64,000 nucleotides of DNA from Lingula anatina (lineage: Eukaryota > Brachiopoda > Lingulata > Lingulida > Lingulidae), in contig NW_019775393.1 of assembly GCF_001039355.2 (NCBI RefSeq), positions 166,448 to 230,447 of the forward strand, given 5' to 3'. The notes under the pieces were generated by a model. The model ran no database searches and was not told where the DNA came from. It was given only the letters and a program-made list of their open reading frames with translations. Of this stretch, positions 23,402 through 35,200 are shown piece after piece (the stretch's first letter is position 1; every line of letters starts with the position of its first letter). Made by a program: the position numbers and the translations under genes.

Positions 23402-24733
23402 TCAGTTTTCAGAAAAGTAAAATTTTGTCAGTGCATTTACAACAGTGCACCTCAACCATCCCAAAACAAGATCTGTAAGCAAACATACCCAGACACATAT
23501 TAAAATATTTTTGCACTTATTACAATGTGATAGTTTTGGGCTTCCCTTGTACAGATAGGAAAATAATCAGTAGACTTGCAAATTAAATTGTAATGTAGTC
23601 ACCTGCATATACATGCAACTCATCATAGTTTTTATTGTAATAACTTGTAATATCTTTTTCATTGCCTCTATCTCCCTTTAAAGTTTAATCTTCTATCTTT
23701 CTATATTTTGTCATACCATTTCAACTTTAAAATCAGACAAAGACCTGAGAATAAATGAGTTTTGAAATTTGGAAACTAAGCTGCTGTGTTGTGTTTTTTT
23801 TTCCTGAGGTCCTTACGAAAAAAAAAAGTTTTTGGCAATACAGTTTCAAACATTGGTTTGCATTTACTGAGAGATGAGCTCACCTAAGGTTTCTGCTTCC
23901 ATTCTCTTTGCCATGAGCAGCTTCCTCCTCTTCTCCTTCAGAACATGTTGCAGACGTTTAAACTGGTCTATATACAGGGACTGGAGACGTATCAGCTTAT
24001 CTCTGGTTACCAAGGCAACCTCCTCAGCAGTATAAACACCAGCATGTCTGGAAGAGGATAGGAGAGGGAAATGGAAATATGTTAAGATATTTCAGTCTGT
24101 GACATTAGCCTGCGGCCAGTAAGATTTTGTTTGGACCAGTAGTTATTTCAAATTGTGTGAATTTTAAGGTTCGACATGGCCACTAGCATTTTTTTCTGTA
24201 AGTTTTCATTTTTCTTTTACATAGAGAAATCCCCAATTAAACAAGAAATGTATCTATATTTGCAAAACGGGTCACCAGTATTTATATCACGGTAAAAAAG
24301 CGTGCCAGATGTATACATGGAGCCAAAAGCCAACACATCTCACCATGGTTAGCCTTTACTGCACAATAAAATGACCACAGCACCAATTAAAAAGTTAAGA
24401 AAAAAAAAATCCCAAAGAGATGCCAACTGTTCTTACTTGAGTGGGTCTTCCTGCTCACTGTCAATGCTCTCTGCATCGCTGTCCATGTCTCCTCTCCAAG
24501 CCTGGTCCACTACTGGCATCTCTCCATCTGAATCACTGGAGCTGGCATAATCTGGATAAAATATAGAGAGATGTTATCATTTTGGGTCCATGTTCTTTTC
24601 CTCACCCCCAAGTCAGGCTCACAACTGTGTTCCTTCTATCTTTCGAATTCAAAATTTTTAGCAGTTTTTTTTTTAATGATCAAAGAGACAGTTTGTAGAC
24701 AGAAAAACATGCACAGAATATCAATAAAAATTG

Positions 24734-24809
<76 letters not shown>

Positions 24810-25582
24810 AGTTCAGATCCTGAATTCAAAGAACCTGGCATTTAAGCCCTTAAAAGATAATTCAGAGACTGAAAACAAACCCCCGAAATCACCTAGAATT
24901 CTATTGACCAAACTGTCAGCAGAAGGTCTCTGTCTTTTGCTCTCTTTGTTATCCCCTCCTCCTCCCATCTCATTATAGTGCTCAATGTCTTCAAGTAATG
25001 TCTCAGGTGTCTCACGAGGACGTGCTTTACGACTTGTGCGCTGACGAATGTAGGCTGCCTTCCGCGCGTGGTCTGCACAATAACTGAAAATGGGATCAGA
25101 GCATCTTCAATGAAGTCCATTCTGACTGACTACCACAGATTTTCAAAATTGAGCTTTTGAGACAACAAACCGTCACAATACTTTAACAGCTTAATTTCCA
25201 TCAGGTTTTAATGGATGGAACTCTTAATATAATCAGTAATCTTATCCCTTACACAGATCAGGGCATATACGAGTCAGAAAAAAAAAATGTTACCATACTT
25301 CACATTTTGGAACTGTACAGTAACAAAAGGCCATTTTACAGTAGTACTGTTTGAAGTGATACAGTTATCCATACTGGTTGTATCATCAATCATGTCTGAA
25401 ATAATAAAACTGAAATATGTGAACTTGTAAAGTTTGTCAGAAATCACCATACCCGTCCTTCCTATCAGACTTGGGTGCAGCATTGGGACACCTCTTCCCA
25501 CTTTTATTGGACATGTAGTTGCATTGTTTGTAGGGTGCATTTTTATCTTCCAGCAAGTGTTTGCTGCAGTACTCATATCCTA

Positions 25583-25625
<43 letters not shown>

Positions 25626-26477
25626 TTACATCCACCCTACTTTTTGCTATTTTAACATCACAGTGACATTTCTTTAAACAGAAAGGTCATTTAAGCAATG
25701 TATGTTACATAAAGGTGAGGAGGGAGGATGCTGTGTAGGCCTCCACATCATTATTCCCCTTTGTCATATTATGATATTAACTCACAATTACATTCCTGCA
25801 TCAATACTCCCCACAATGCTACTTCACACATAAGAGAGTGAAACTGGGGAGTGGGGGTGTAACAATACAGGGAGGCCTTCCAAGCCAGAATGGTCTGTAC
25901 TTCACCTTCACTTTATTTGGTCCAGAACCTAGCATATGTGGTGCCCTTGAAACCCCTCTTCACTTTTTCTTCAGATGCCCTTTACTCAATTCAAAGTACC
26001 CTCCCCTTTACCAAAAAATAAATGAAACTCTACATGCAAGCAAGACCTCTTTCAAAACACAAAAAGAAAAGCTGTCGTTATTTCTCTACGGTCATAAATC
26101 CTCATCTCCCACCCAAAATGAAATTACCTTCGACACTGTTGCAAATTTTCTTCTCGTAAACTTTGTTATCACTTAATAGGTACTATCTCTTTTCCTCTTC
26201 TTTCTTTCTGTACTTAACTTGTGCTCCTGATATATATNTCTCCAAGCCTGGTCCACTACTGGCATCTCTCCATCTGAATCACTGGAGCTGGCATAATCTG
26301 GATAAAATATAGAGAGATGTTATCATTTTGGGTCCATGTTCTTTTCCTCACCCCCAAGTCAGGCTCACAACTGTGTTCCTTCTATCTTTCGAATTCTAAA
26401 TTTTTAGCAGTTTTTTTTAATGATCAAAGAAACAGTTTGTAGACAGAAAAACATGCACAGAATATCAATAAAAATTG

Positions 26478-26516
<39 letters not shown>

Positions 26517-27841
26517 GTTCAGATCCTGAATTCAAAGAACCTGGCATTTAAGCCCTTAAAACATAATTCAGAGACTGAAAACAAACCCCCGAAATCACCT
26601 AGAATTCTATTGACCAAACTGTCAGCAGAAGGTCTCTGTCTTTTGCTCTCTTTGTTATCCCCTCCTCCTCCTCCCATCTCATTATAGTGCTCAATGTCTT
26701 CAAGTAATGTCTCAGGTGTCTCACGAGGACGTGCTTTACGACTTGTGCGCTGACGAATGTAGGCTGCCTTCCGGGCGTGGTCTGCACAATAACTGAAAAT
26801 GGGATCAGAGCATCTTCAATGAAGTCCATTCTGACTGACTACCACAGATTTTCAAAATTGAGCTTTTGAGACAACAAACCGTCACAATACTTTAACAGCT
26901 TAATTTCCATCAGGTTTTAATGGACGGAACTCTTAATATAATCAGTAATCTTATCCCTTACACAGATCAGGGCATATACGAGTCAGAAAAAAATGTTACC
27001 ATACTTCATATTTTGGAACTGTACAGTAACAAAAAGCCATTTTACAATAGTGCTGTTTGAAATGATACAATTATCCATACTGGTTGTATCATCAATCATG
27101 TCTGAAATAATAAAACTGAAATATGTGAACTTGTAAAGTTTGTCAGAAATCACCATACCCGTCCTTCCTATCAGACTTGGGTGCAGCATTGGGACACCTC
27201 TTCCCACTTTTATTGGACATGTAGTTGCACTGTTTGTAGGGTGCATTTTTATCTTCCAGCAAGTGTTTGCTGCAGTACTCATATCCTAAAAATAATAATA
27301 ATAAATATAAGAAAATTACATCCACCCTGCTATTTGCTATTTTAACATCACAGTGACATTTATTTAAACAGAAAGGTCATTTAAGCATTGTATGTTACAT
27401 AAAGGTGAGAAGGGAAGGTGCTGCGTATGCCTCCACATCATTATTCCCCCTTTGTCATATTATGATATTACTCACAATTACATTCCTGCATCAATACTCC
27501 CCACAATGCTACTTCCCACATAAGAGAGTGAAACTGGGGAGTGGGGGTGTAACAATACAGGGAGGCCTTCCAAGCCAGAATGGGCTGTACTTCACCTTCA
27601 CTTTATTTGGTCCATAACCTAGCATATCTGTAATAATATTTATAATATGTGAATGGGTGCCGGGCCAAGCATGATAATACAATTAGTCACTCTACTTTAC
27701 CTTCTAACCTGTTCTGCATACAAATTCTGTGTGAATAGTTGCAAAATTGGCCTTCAGTTGGAAGTTTCACTCTCTTTAACATCTGTGCCCGTTGCTTATA
27801 CATGGCTTTGTTGTATTTAACAGGAAATTGAGCTGATTTAC
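20274..27841 (-). CDS. KANSL2: KAT8 regulatory NSL complex subunit 2 (5' end not identified)
   Basis: Subunit of the NSL complex, the MOF/KAT8 histone-acetyltransferase assembly acting at promoters. Exons (minus): 27841-27701, 25579-25453, 25083-24893, 24551-24437, 24047-23884, 23294-23203, 22815-22659, 22193-22039, 21316-21038, 20330-20274 (stop). All have AG/GT borders and matching phases. Together they give about 491 residues, near the human length. Two zf-C3Hc3H-type zinc regions are visible: the first ([20 protein letters not shown], then [15 protein letters not shown] and YCADH) and a second near the C-terminus ([20 protein letters not shown], then [17 protein letters not shown]). The central [20 protein letters not shown] and [18 protein letters not shown] are family hallmarks. 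A short first coding exon should lie upstream. Exons are duplicated artificially at 26239-28622. Confidence 0.93.
20789..20870. repeat. Partial copy of the GGGTAGCNCTAGCAATT element
   Basis: Starts GGGGTAGCTCTAGCAATTTT with a T-run and GCTTGGCTAAATCAC, matching the left arm and interior of the 179-bp element at 31992-32170. The other end is missing or diverged. Confidence 0.45.
23361..23398. repeat. (GA)n microsatellite
   Basis: Perfect GA dinucleotide run of about 36 bases in a KANSL2 intron. Confidence 0.9.
24747..24806. repeat. (AT)n microsatellite, length differs between alleles
   Basis: An A-run followed by about 56 bases of AT repeats. The allelic copy at 26493-26514 has only about 22 bases of AT, which supports the view that the two segments are haplotypes. 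Confidence 0.85.
25584..25622. repeat. (TAA)n microsatellite
   Basis: About 13 TAA units just before the acceptor of the second identified KANSL2 exon (minus strand). The allelic copy at 27289-27305 has only about five imperfect units. Confidence 0.88.
25938..26237 (+). mobile_element. 5'-truncated non-LTR retrotransposon (LINE) fragment, one haplotype only
   Basis: Sequence absent from the allelic copy starts after CCTAGCATAT (25928-25937). It encodes [20 protein letters not shown] and continues to [19 protein letters not shown]. This is the Cys/His-containing C-terminal tail typical of LINE reverse-transcriptase ORFs. The contig breaks at the N at 26238. After the N at 28400 the first bases are CCTAAGCATAT, a near copy of the target site, as expected for a target-site duplication. 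The alternative haplotype at 27618-27627 has the site once, uninterrupted. Confidence 0.72.
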
Positions 27842-28399
27842 CTGCAACCAAAGCATTTCAATACTTTTTGAGGTATTTAAAGCATTTGAAACATACATCT
27901 AGTACTACAGTGTTTAATCAGACTGTGCCAGTATTGAAGCCGGGTGCAAACGGCTGGAGAAATTCAGGAAGTAAAATAGAGAAAGTACAGCTTTCTTCAC
28001 AAGGAAAATTCAAGACGAAGGTCAATAAGCCGAGTTTTATCGTTAACATTATCAATCGTATTGATACTGTGGAATTGAAAAGATGCAGAAAACGATTACC
28101 ATCAAGCAGTGTTCAATACGTGCCAATGTTAAGCATTTATGACCTACATCTGACTGCGTTGCACAGGGAAGTTATCGCAATTTTCTAAGAAAGACAGGTT
28201 GGCATAAATTTTGACGCACCTGCTGAACCCAGTTTCGAAGACGAGGTATTGACCCAGTTTTACGGAGAGTAAAGAAAATTCGATTTCAACACTATTTCAC
28301 ATAGCAATAAAGAAAATACAGATTGATTCTGTTATTAAAACATGTTATTTTCGTTGTCACAGTTCATTTTCTAAGGCTCACGATTAAGAAATATACATA
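26239..28399 (-). repeat. Alternative-haplotype contig repeating KANSL2 exons
   Basis: Bounded by single Ns at 26238 and 28400. It repeats 24493-25937 as 26239-27627 and overlaps the right contig (28412-29173) as 27628-28399. It contains second copies of the KANSL2 exons: partial 26297-26239, complete 26792-26599 and 27285-27159. The copy of 25083-24893 is three bases longer (194 against 191), adding one Glu/Gly-region codon in frame. These are alleles of one gene, so the exons must not be counted twice. Confidence 0.8.
27868..28261 (+). pseudogene. Unrecognised open frame with an in-frame stop, followed by AATAAA
   Basis: An open frame from about 27868 (no ATG) runs through VPVLKPGANGWRNSGSKIEK and SSVQYVPMLSIYDLHLTALH to a TAA at about 28186-28188. 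It then resumes in the same frame as ERQVGINFDAPAEPSFEDEV to a second stop at about 28260. AATAAA follows at about 28306. The allelic copy (28650-29043) carries the same first stop plus an 8-base deletion that shifts the upstream frame. No family is recognised. A decayed retrocopy or a chance frame is more likely than a working gene. Confidence 0.3.
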
Positions 28400-28481
28400 N
28401 CCTAAGCATATCTGTCATATTTAATATAATATGTGAATGGGTAGGCCAAGCATGATAATACAATTAGTCACTCTACTTTAC

Positions 28482-28622
28482 CTTCTAACCTGTTCTGCAT
28501 ACAAATTCTGTGCGAATAGTTGCAAAATTGGCCTTCAGTTGGAAGTTTCACTCTCTTTAACATCTGTGCCCGTTGCTTATACATGGCTTTGTTGTATTTA
28601 ACAGGAGATTGAGCTGATTTAC
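28482..28622 (-). repeat. Duplicate allelic copy of the first identified KANSL2 exon
   Basis: Same 141-base exon as 27701-27841 with the same splice borders, on the far side of the N at 28400. Either this copy or 27701-27841 is redundant. Confidence 0.78.
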
Positions 28623-28899
28623 CTGCAACCAAAGCATTTCAATACTTTTTGAGGTATTTAAAGCATTTAAAACATACATTTAGTACTACACTGTTTAATC
28701 AGACTGTGCCAGTATTGAAGCCGGGTGCAAACGACTGGAGAAATTCAGGAAGTAAAATTGAGAAAGTACAGCTTTCTTCACAAGGAAAATTCAAGACGAA
28801 GGTCAATAAGCCGAGTTAACATTATCAATCATATTGATACTGTAGAATTGAAAAGCTGCAGAAAACGATTACCATCAAGCAGTGTTCAATACGTGCCAA

Positions 28900-29244
28900 T
28901 GTTAAGCATTTATGACCTACATCTGACTGCGTTGCACAGGGAAGTTATCGCAATTTTCTAAGAAAGACAGGTTGGCATAAATTTTGACGCACCTGCTGAA
29001 CCCAGTTTCGAAGACGAGGTATTGACCCAGTTTTACGGAGAGTAAAGAAAATTCGATTTCAACACTATTTCACATAGCAATAAAGAAAATACAGATTGAT
29101 TCTGTTATTAAAACATGTTATTTTTGTTGTCACAGTTCCTTTTCTACGGCTCACGATTAAGAAATATACATATTTTTCAAACTGTCAAACCAAGCGACAC
29201 ATGCGCAGTAGATAGTCTGTCTGTTCGTCTCGGTGCGGTAATCA
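28900..29244. promoter_or_regulatory. Probable shared divergent promoter of KANSL2 and cyclin T
   Basis: KANSL2 (minus) and cyclin T (plus) are arranged head to head, with the cyclin T start codon at 29245. The short GC-richer stretch at 29190-29250, with GCGCAGTAGATAG and CGGTGCGG, is the likely start region. No TATA box stands at a convincing distance. Exact start sites cannot be read from sequence alone. Confidence 0.4.
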
Positions 29245-32200
29245 ATGGCGGGGGAACGATGGCTATTTTCTCAGTCACAACTTATCAACACCCCCAGCCG
29301 AGCATGTGGGATAGACTACGACAGAGAACTATCCTATAGACAACAGGCTGCCAACTTCATACAGGACATGGGACAACGTCTCCAAGTGTATCCTTTCTCT
29401 GAAAAAATTCAGTCCGAGTGGAGGCCCCCCCTACAACACGTGGAAGCGGATTTTCATTGTCTGGTTTGAATTTGCCGGTTTGTTAGACGCTATAATCGAT
29501 CGTAAATATGCACTTAAATGCGTCCTCTAAGACCTAGAGATCCTTAAATTAACTTGAGTTGTAAAATTTTGGTAGAGCTTTCGCCCGTTTTCTTAAAAAT
29601 TGACTTACTTTGAAGAGCCGGTTTGACGCGAACCCTCTCCACCGGAAGTGCAGTTATGACATGGAAATGCACACAACAGAGCGAATAGATATTGTCATCT
29701 CCTCTTAGTTATAATGTTTTACTTTTATGTGTGAACAAACAAATGGCTTTTTATTTCTCAAATCTAGTAATATCATTCCACAACGTTACATATTTAGTTT
29801 TGATCGTTTAATCTGACAGGAATTATAATAATAAAAATGAAATAAGTCATGTCAGGTCATTGGTGTTGAAATGTGCTTTGTTTTTTTTCTTGAATTGATG
29901 GACACTAAAAGATTTATTCTAAAAAGTGATGGTGAAACTAATAGATGTGACTTGGTAAATGAAAGCAGATAATCACAATTATTGAAAGTATTCACACTAA
30001 AATCTGCTGTTACTTTCAACAAAGATGATGTAAGACATGTTTTGGTGACTGAGACTTCTTCGTTAATTTTAGTTATAATTCATTGTCTCATTTTGCTACT
30101 GTCATATATAATTTTGATGCTATAAAAGGAGAATAGATTTTAAAAACATTCATTAACTGGATTGGATTTAAATATTTTTATGTATATTTTAAGTGGCTGA
30201 TTTCCTTAACCAAAATTCCACAGAACTCAACTATGTATCAACACCGCCATTGTCTATATGCACCGTTTCTACATGTTCCAGTCCTTCTCAAAATTCCACC
30301 GCAATGTAAGTAATTTAGAAAAGTTATATTTAAGTCATTTACATTGGAGTCGCTCACAGCATAAGGTCTATTTAAATTTGCAAACAAGTTGGGCTCAAAA
30401 TTCATTAGATATATTAAAGCATATATATATATATATTTAAAGGGGTGCAATTTTAGTCTTTGTAGGCAGAATATTCATCTCTTATAAAACTTCAAATGAG
30501 AGACTTCAGAGTGTTACATTTGTAAGCTTATTTTTGGAGGGATAAAAATGGCAAATTGGTAATAAATAGAATATGTAATAAAAATCAATTGGTGTTAATT
30601 ACAACATACAAGTTATTAATCATGAAACATGATTTTATTACTACGCATAGATTTAATAAATAAAAAACTCCTACTTGAAAAGGACTCACCAGTGCAGTTA
30701 TATAACCTAGACTAGATGGGTTATTAGTTTGTATTCACTGCAAGTATATGTCATGCAGGTTTAAGTTTCTGAAATAAATCCTGAAAATTTTCCCTTTCAT
30801 TTAATCACCCTGTGTTTCTATTGGTACTTTCAGAGCATGTCAGCAGCTTGTATATTCCTGGCAGCCAAAGTAGAAGAACAGCCACGTAAACTGGAGCATG
30901 TTATTAAAGTGGCTCACATGTGCCTCCACAGAGAGCCTTTAGACGTGAAGAGTGAGGCATACCTAGAACAAGCACAAGAACTTGTCATAAATGAAAATAT
31001 TCTGTTGCAAAGTTTAGGTAAGTGTTGTCTTGGGTTAGCTTTCATTGGTTTTTTTTAGATGTTTTTGAAAATAAGTAAAATATGCTAGTTTTATGTTGAG
31101 CATAAAGAATATTTTGAACAGTGAAGAGCTGATATTACTTTATTAACTCATGGGAAAACATTTATATTGTAGTTTACTAGTTAGTTTATTAGTAGGAAGC
31201 ACCTGCAAGTTATAAGCAATATGTCCTTTCCTAACTCTTGAAAATATGATAATTCCTTATAACCATGGTTCTGGGATGTTCATATATTTGAGTCCGATTT
31301 TTTTAATTTCAGGTTTTGACGTGTCCATTGACCACCCTCACACTCATGTAGTTAAAACCTGTCAGTTGGTCAGAGGTAAGAGTTTGGTCTTTGGAGGTAA
31401 ACTGCATGCTTTTTACCACATCTTACACAGCAGGCAGACTTCACTGTGTCTTTATTTGATAATGTGTACAAATGGGAACAATTTATCACTTCCTTGTTTT
31501 GAGTTCCTAGAAAAAAAATCGCAGATGCCGAACGTCACGTTTGAAGGGTGTTTAAGAGGGGATCAGGGGGAGTGAAAACGTTTGAGCCTTGAAAGGAAAG
31601 CAATTGTAGCAGCAGTATTTGCTTCTGGTTATTATTGATATTGTATTTGATAAAGAGGGTTGGAACAGGTTTTGTCATGCTTTGGGGCGAAATATTCGTG
31701 AAGAGCAACAAGAGGTAAGAATTCAATATGCAGAAAAATTAAATAAATAGATAAGAGCACCCAAATCATTAGACAGACAGACATAGATAAAATTAAATGT
31801 TGAATTACATCAAGTGACCAAGCCGTACATGTAGTCTGAGGTAAGTTGCTTTGTTAGGTGCATAACAAAATTTGAAGGAAATTTTGGAGAGTTCATGTGG
31901 AAAATTGTTCCTGGTGATACTGCAGGGAGTATTGAATTATAATTTAAGAAGGAAATGCTTAATTTTGTTTTATTATTACTGGAGTATACTTGGGTAGCAC
32001 TAGCAATTTTTTTTTTATTTTGCTTTTAAACCAAGTCACTGTTTTTTTTTTTAAATCACTTTTTCCTCTATATGTTTAAAATCCGAATAAAACAAAATCA
32101 ACTCTATTTTGTTTAGCCAATTTAATTCAGTTTTAGTATTTGGCTAAATTGGCGAGTGTTAGCGCTACCCTAGGTATAATAAATCAACTTGTGCTTAAAG

Positions 32201-35200
32201 GTAATGAAAGACCACTGACTGCGTAAGTCGGTTTCCTATCACAAATATGTTGTCTGTCCACAACAATGATAATAATCCAACTATCATTTGGTAAGATTAT
32301 TTTTTGTGTTTGGCCAAAGTCGTGCAGAGGGCACGTTCAGAATTTCCCAACACTTGCTTGAATTTATGCAGTCTTCATGAACGTAGAACTAAAACTTTTT
32401 TAAAGTGTTCAGAAGGTAGAATTCATAAAGCAATTATTATGATTATCATTGTTATTTTTTGTATTGTTTTCACTTGTGTTTCTTAGTTTTAAAACATACC
32501 GTGTACCAATATACTTCAACAAATTTGTAACTTTTTAGTAAAAACCAATGTTAATTTTAAAACCTGACCATTTCTAACCCCACATGTTTTATTTTTTAAA
32601 GGTTGCAAGTAGATTGTAAAAAGGAGTTCCTGCAAATGCTGTTGCATGAAAGCTCCATGATATGTAACATGTCAATAAAACGGCAGAAAAGATGCTATGT
32701 AAAACTAGCACACATTATTTAACAGTAAAATGCTGCAGCATTTCTTCAAGGGGAGCATGATGGAGTGCAATTTTTAAAAATATTTTGATGCTATTATTGT
32801 TTAGTTCAAAGGGTAGAATTTTTCAGCCAGTAATTTTAAAGTACCAGGTTGCAGTATTTGACAATCATGGAGCAATATTGTTACATGAGTTTGAACAACA
32901 TAAATTTATAAATTTAAAAATTTGAAACACAAATTAACTAGTTTCTGTCCTGTTTTCCTATGTAGAAAATGCAGCAGCTTGTTTCACAAGAAACTTTACA
33001 GTTTGTTTTATGTAAAAAAAAAAAAGCAAACCAATAATGCAATCAGCTTTTTTTCTTTCCCAACTGTGCTCGTGCCTGCCCATGTGCTGACTTCTGGGGT
33101 GCGTCCAATCACCTTCCGCCATGATTGATTGACGATGTCCACCATTACAGCCAGCAAGGATCTCGCCCAGACATCCTATTTCCTGGCAACCAACAGGTGT
33201 TTGTTGTCACTTAAAAAAACCAACCTTACACCCCTGTGCCTGGCAGTGGAATAGTCCAAGCTCCACTCATCACCAGAGAGGGCAAGTCTGTTCCATTGTT
33301 GAGGATGGGTGGTGCAAGTAGTTGTTTGCTGTCCTTGTGGCTATGAACAAGTGCCTTGTGTATAATTTCTACTTAAAGTTTTTTAAGTAAATGGTGCCAC
33401 AGTGGTGCTCTACAAAGGCTGACATGGGCATCATTAAAGTGCAACAGTGGTGCTGAGAGTGTTCAGGCATAGAGATGTTTTATCAAAATTTAGACCAAAA
33501 AGCACATGGTCATTTGCTTTCTTAAAAGATCATTTTCTATTTGATATCTATGTGTATGTTGGGTGTATCGTAAGATCTCTACTGGATTAATATTTTGATT
33601 AAGTCTTGATAATAATTTAGGAAAATTACGGATCCAAATTGGGGCAAGAGAATTTAACAGTTGAAGCCCGAGTACTGTCAAATGAAATTCATATAGGTAA
33701 AAGTTATCTGAAACAGAAAACTGCCCCAGTTTTGATTTGGTATTATTTTTTTAAATAGTAAAATTCACATTTTCCCCAAGATGCACCCAACCACTGCTCT
33801 GCAAAAATGGAAAGAATAGTTCAAGTTTTACTTTTAGTCAGAAAAGAAGAAAAACCGAGATCATTTCTTCTCGAAATATCTTGAGACTTAGGTGTATGAA
33901 GCTTTATCAATGTTTACTCGAATTATTCTGTCCTTAGCAAAGCAGTTATTAAAAGAAAATGCTCAGTGCTATGTGTCAAGGTCTAAAACTGAAAAGATGA
34001 AGCAAAAGTCTACAGAAGGGACAGCCTGATTCTGAAGAAAATTAAAAGAAAAATGCTTCAAAAGTTCCATCTATAAATCATTTTCACTTTTTCAGACTCC
34101 CCTTCTGTACACTTCTGTTTTCTCTGAACAGTGAAATCATGATCTTCAATTTCAGGAATTTATTTCAGGAAGGCAGGCACACACACACACACCTTTGCAG
34201 TTGACTCATGTTCATGGCAATTTATTGCATAAATTGAGTTTTTTTTTTCCTCTTTTTTTCTCTCCAGTCTCCACCTGACTGATATGTGCCTACGTCATAA
34301 GCCCACTGTGGTGGCTTGCGTTTGTATACATCTGGCTTGCAAGTGGTCCAGTTGGCAGGTATGTTTTTTTTTTTTTTTTTTTTTTCATCATTTAACCTGT
34401 CTGTACTTTATTGTCCCATCTCCTTTTCATTTCTAATGGAATGTTTCAGCTAGTAGCCAGTTTGTGTTTATTCTAGACTAGTTTTTTTCCACTTCTTTTN
34501 ATAAGATCTCTACTGGATTAATATTTTGATTAAGTCTTGATAATAATTTAGGAAAATTACGGATCCAAATTGGGGCAAGAGATTTTAACAGTTGAAGCCT
34601 GAGTACTGTCAAATGAAATTCATATAGGTAAAAGTTATCTGAAACCAGAAAACTGCCCCAGTTTTGATTTGGTATTATTTTTTTAAAGAGTAAAATTCAC
34701 ATTTTCCCAAGATGCACCCAACCACTGCTCTGCAAAAATGGAAAGAATAGTTCAAGTTTTACCTTTAGTCAGAAAAGAAGAAAAACCGAGATCATTTCTT
34801 CTCGAAATAACTTGAGACTTGGGTGTATGAAGCTTTACCAATGTTTACTTGAATTATTCTGTCCTTAGCAAAGCAGTTATTAAAAGAAAATGCTCAGTGC
34901 TATGTGTCAAGGTCTAAAACTGAAAAGATGAAGCAAAAGTCTACAGAAGGGACAGCCTGATTCTGAAGAAAATTAAAAGAAAAATGCTTCAAAAGTACCA
35001 TCAATAAATCATTTTCACTTTTTCAGACTCCCCTTCTGTACACTTCTGTTTTCTCTGAACAGTGAAATCATGATCTTCAATTTCAGGAATTTATTTCAGG
35101 AAGGCAGGCACACACACACACACACACCTTTGCAATTGACTCATGTTCATGGCAATTTATTGCATAAATTGAGTTTTTTTTTCCTCTTTTTTTCTCTCCA

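Noticed and set aside
29205..29469. Continuing the cyclin T first exon past 29387
   Set aside because: The frame stays open to 29469, but the cyclin homology stops at QRLQV and resumes in phase at 30224 after a GT-AG intron.
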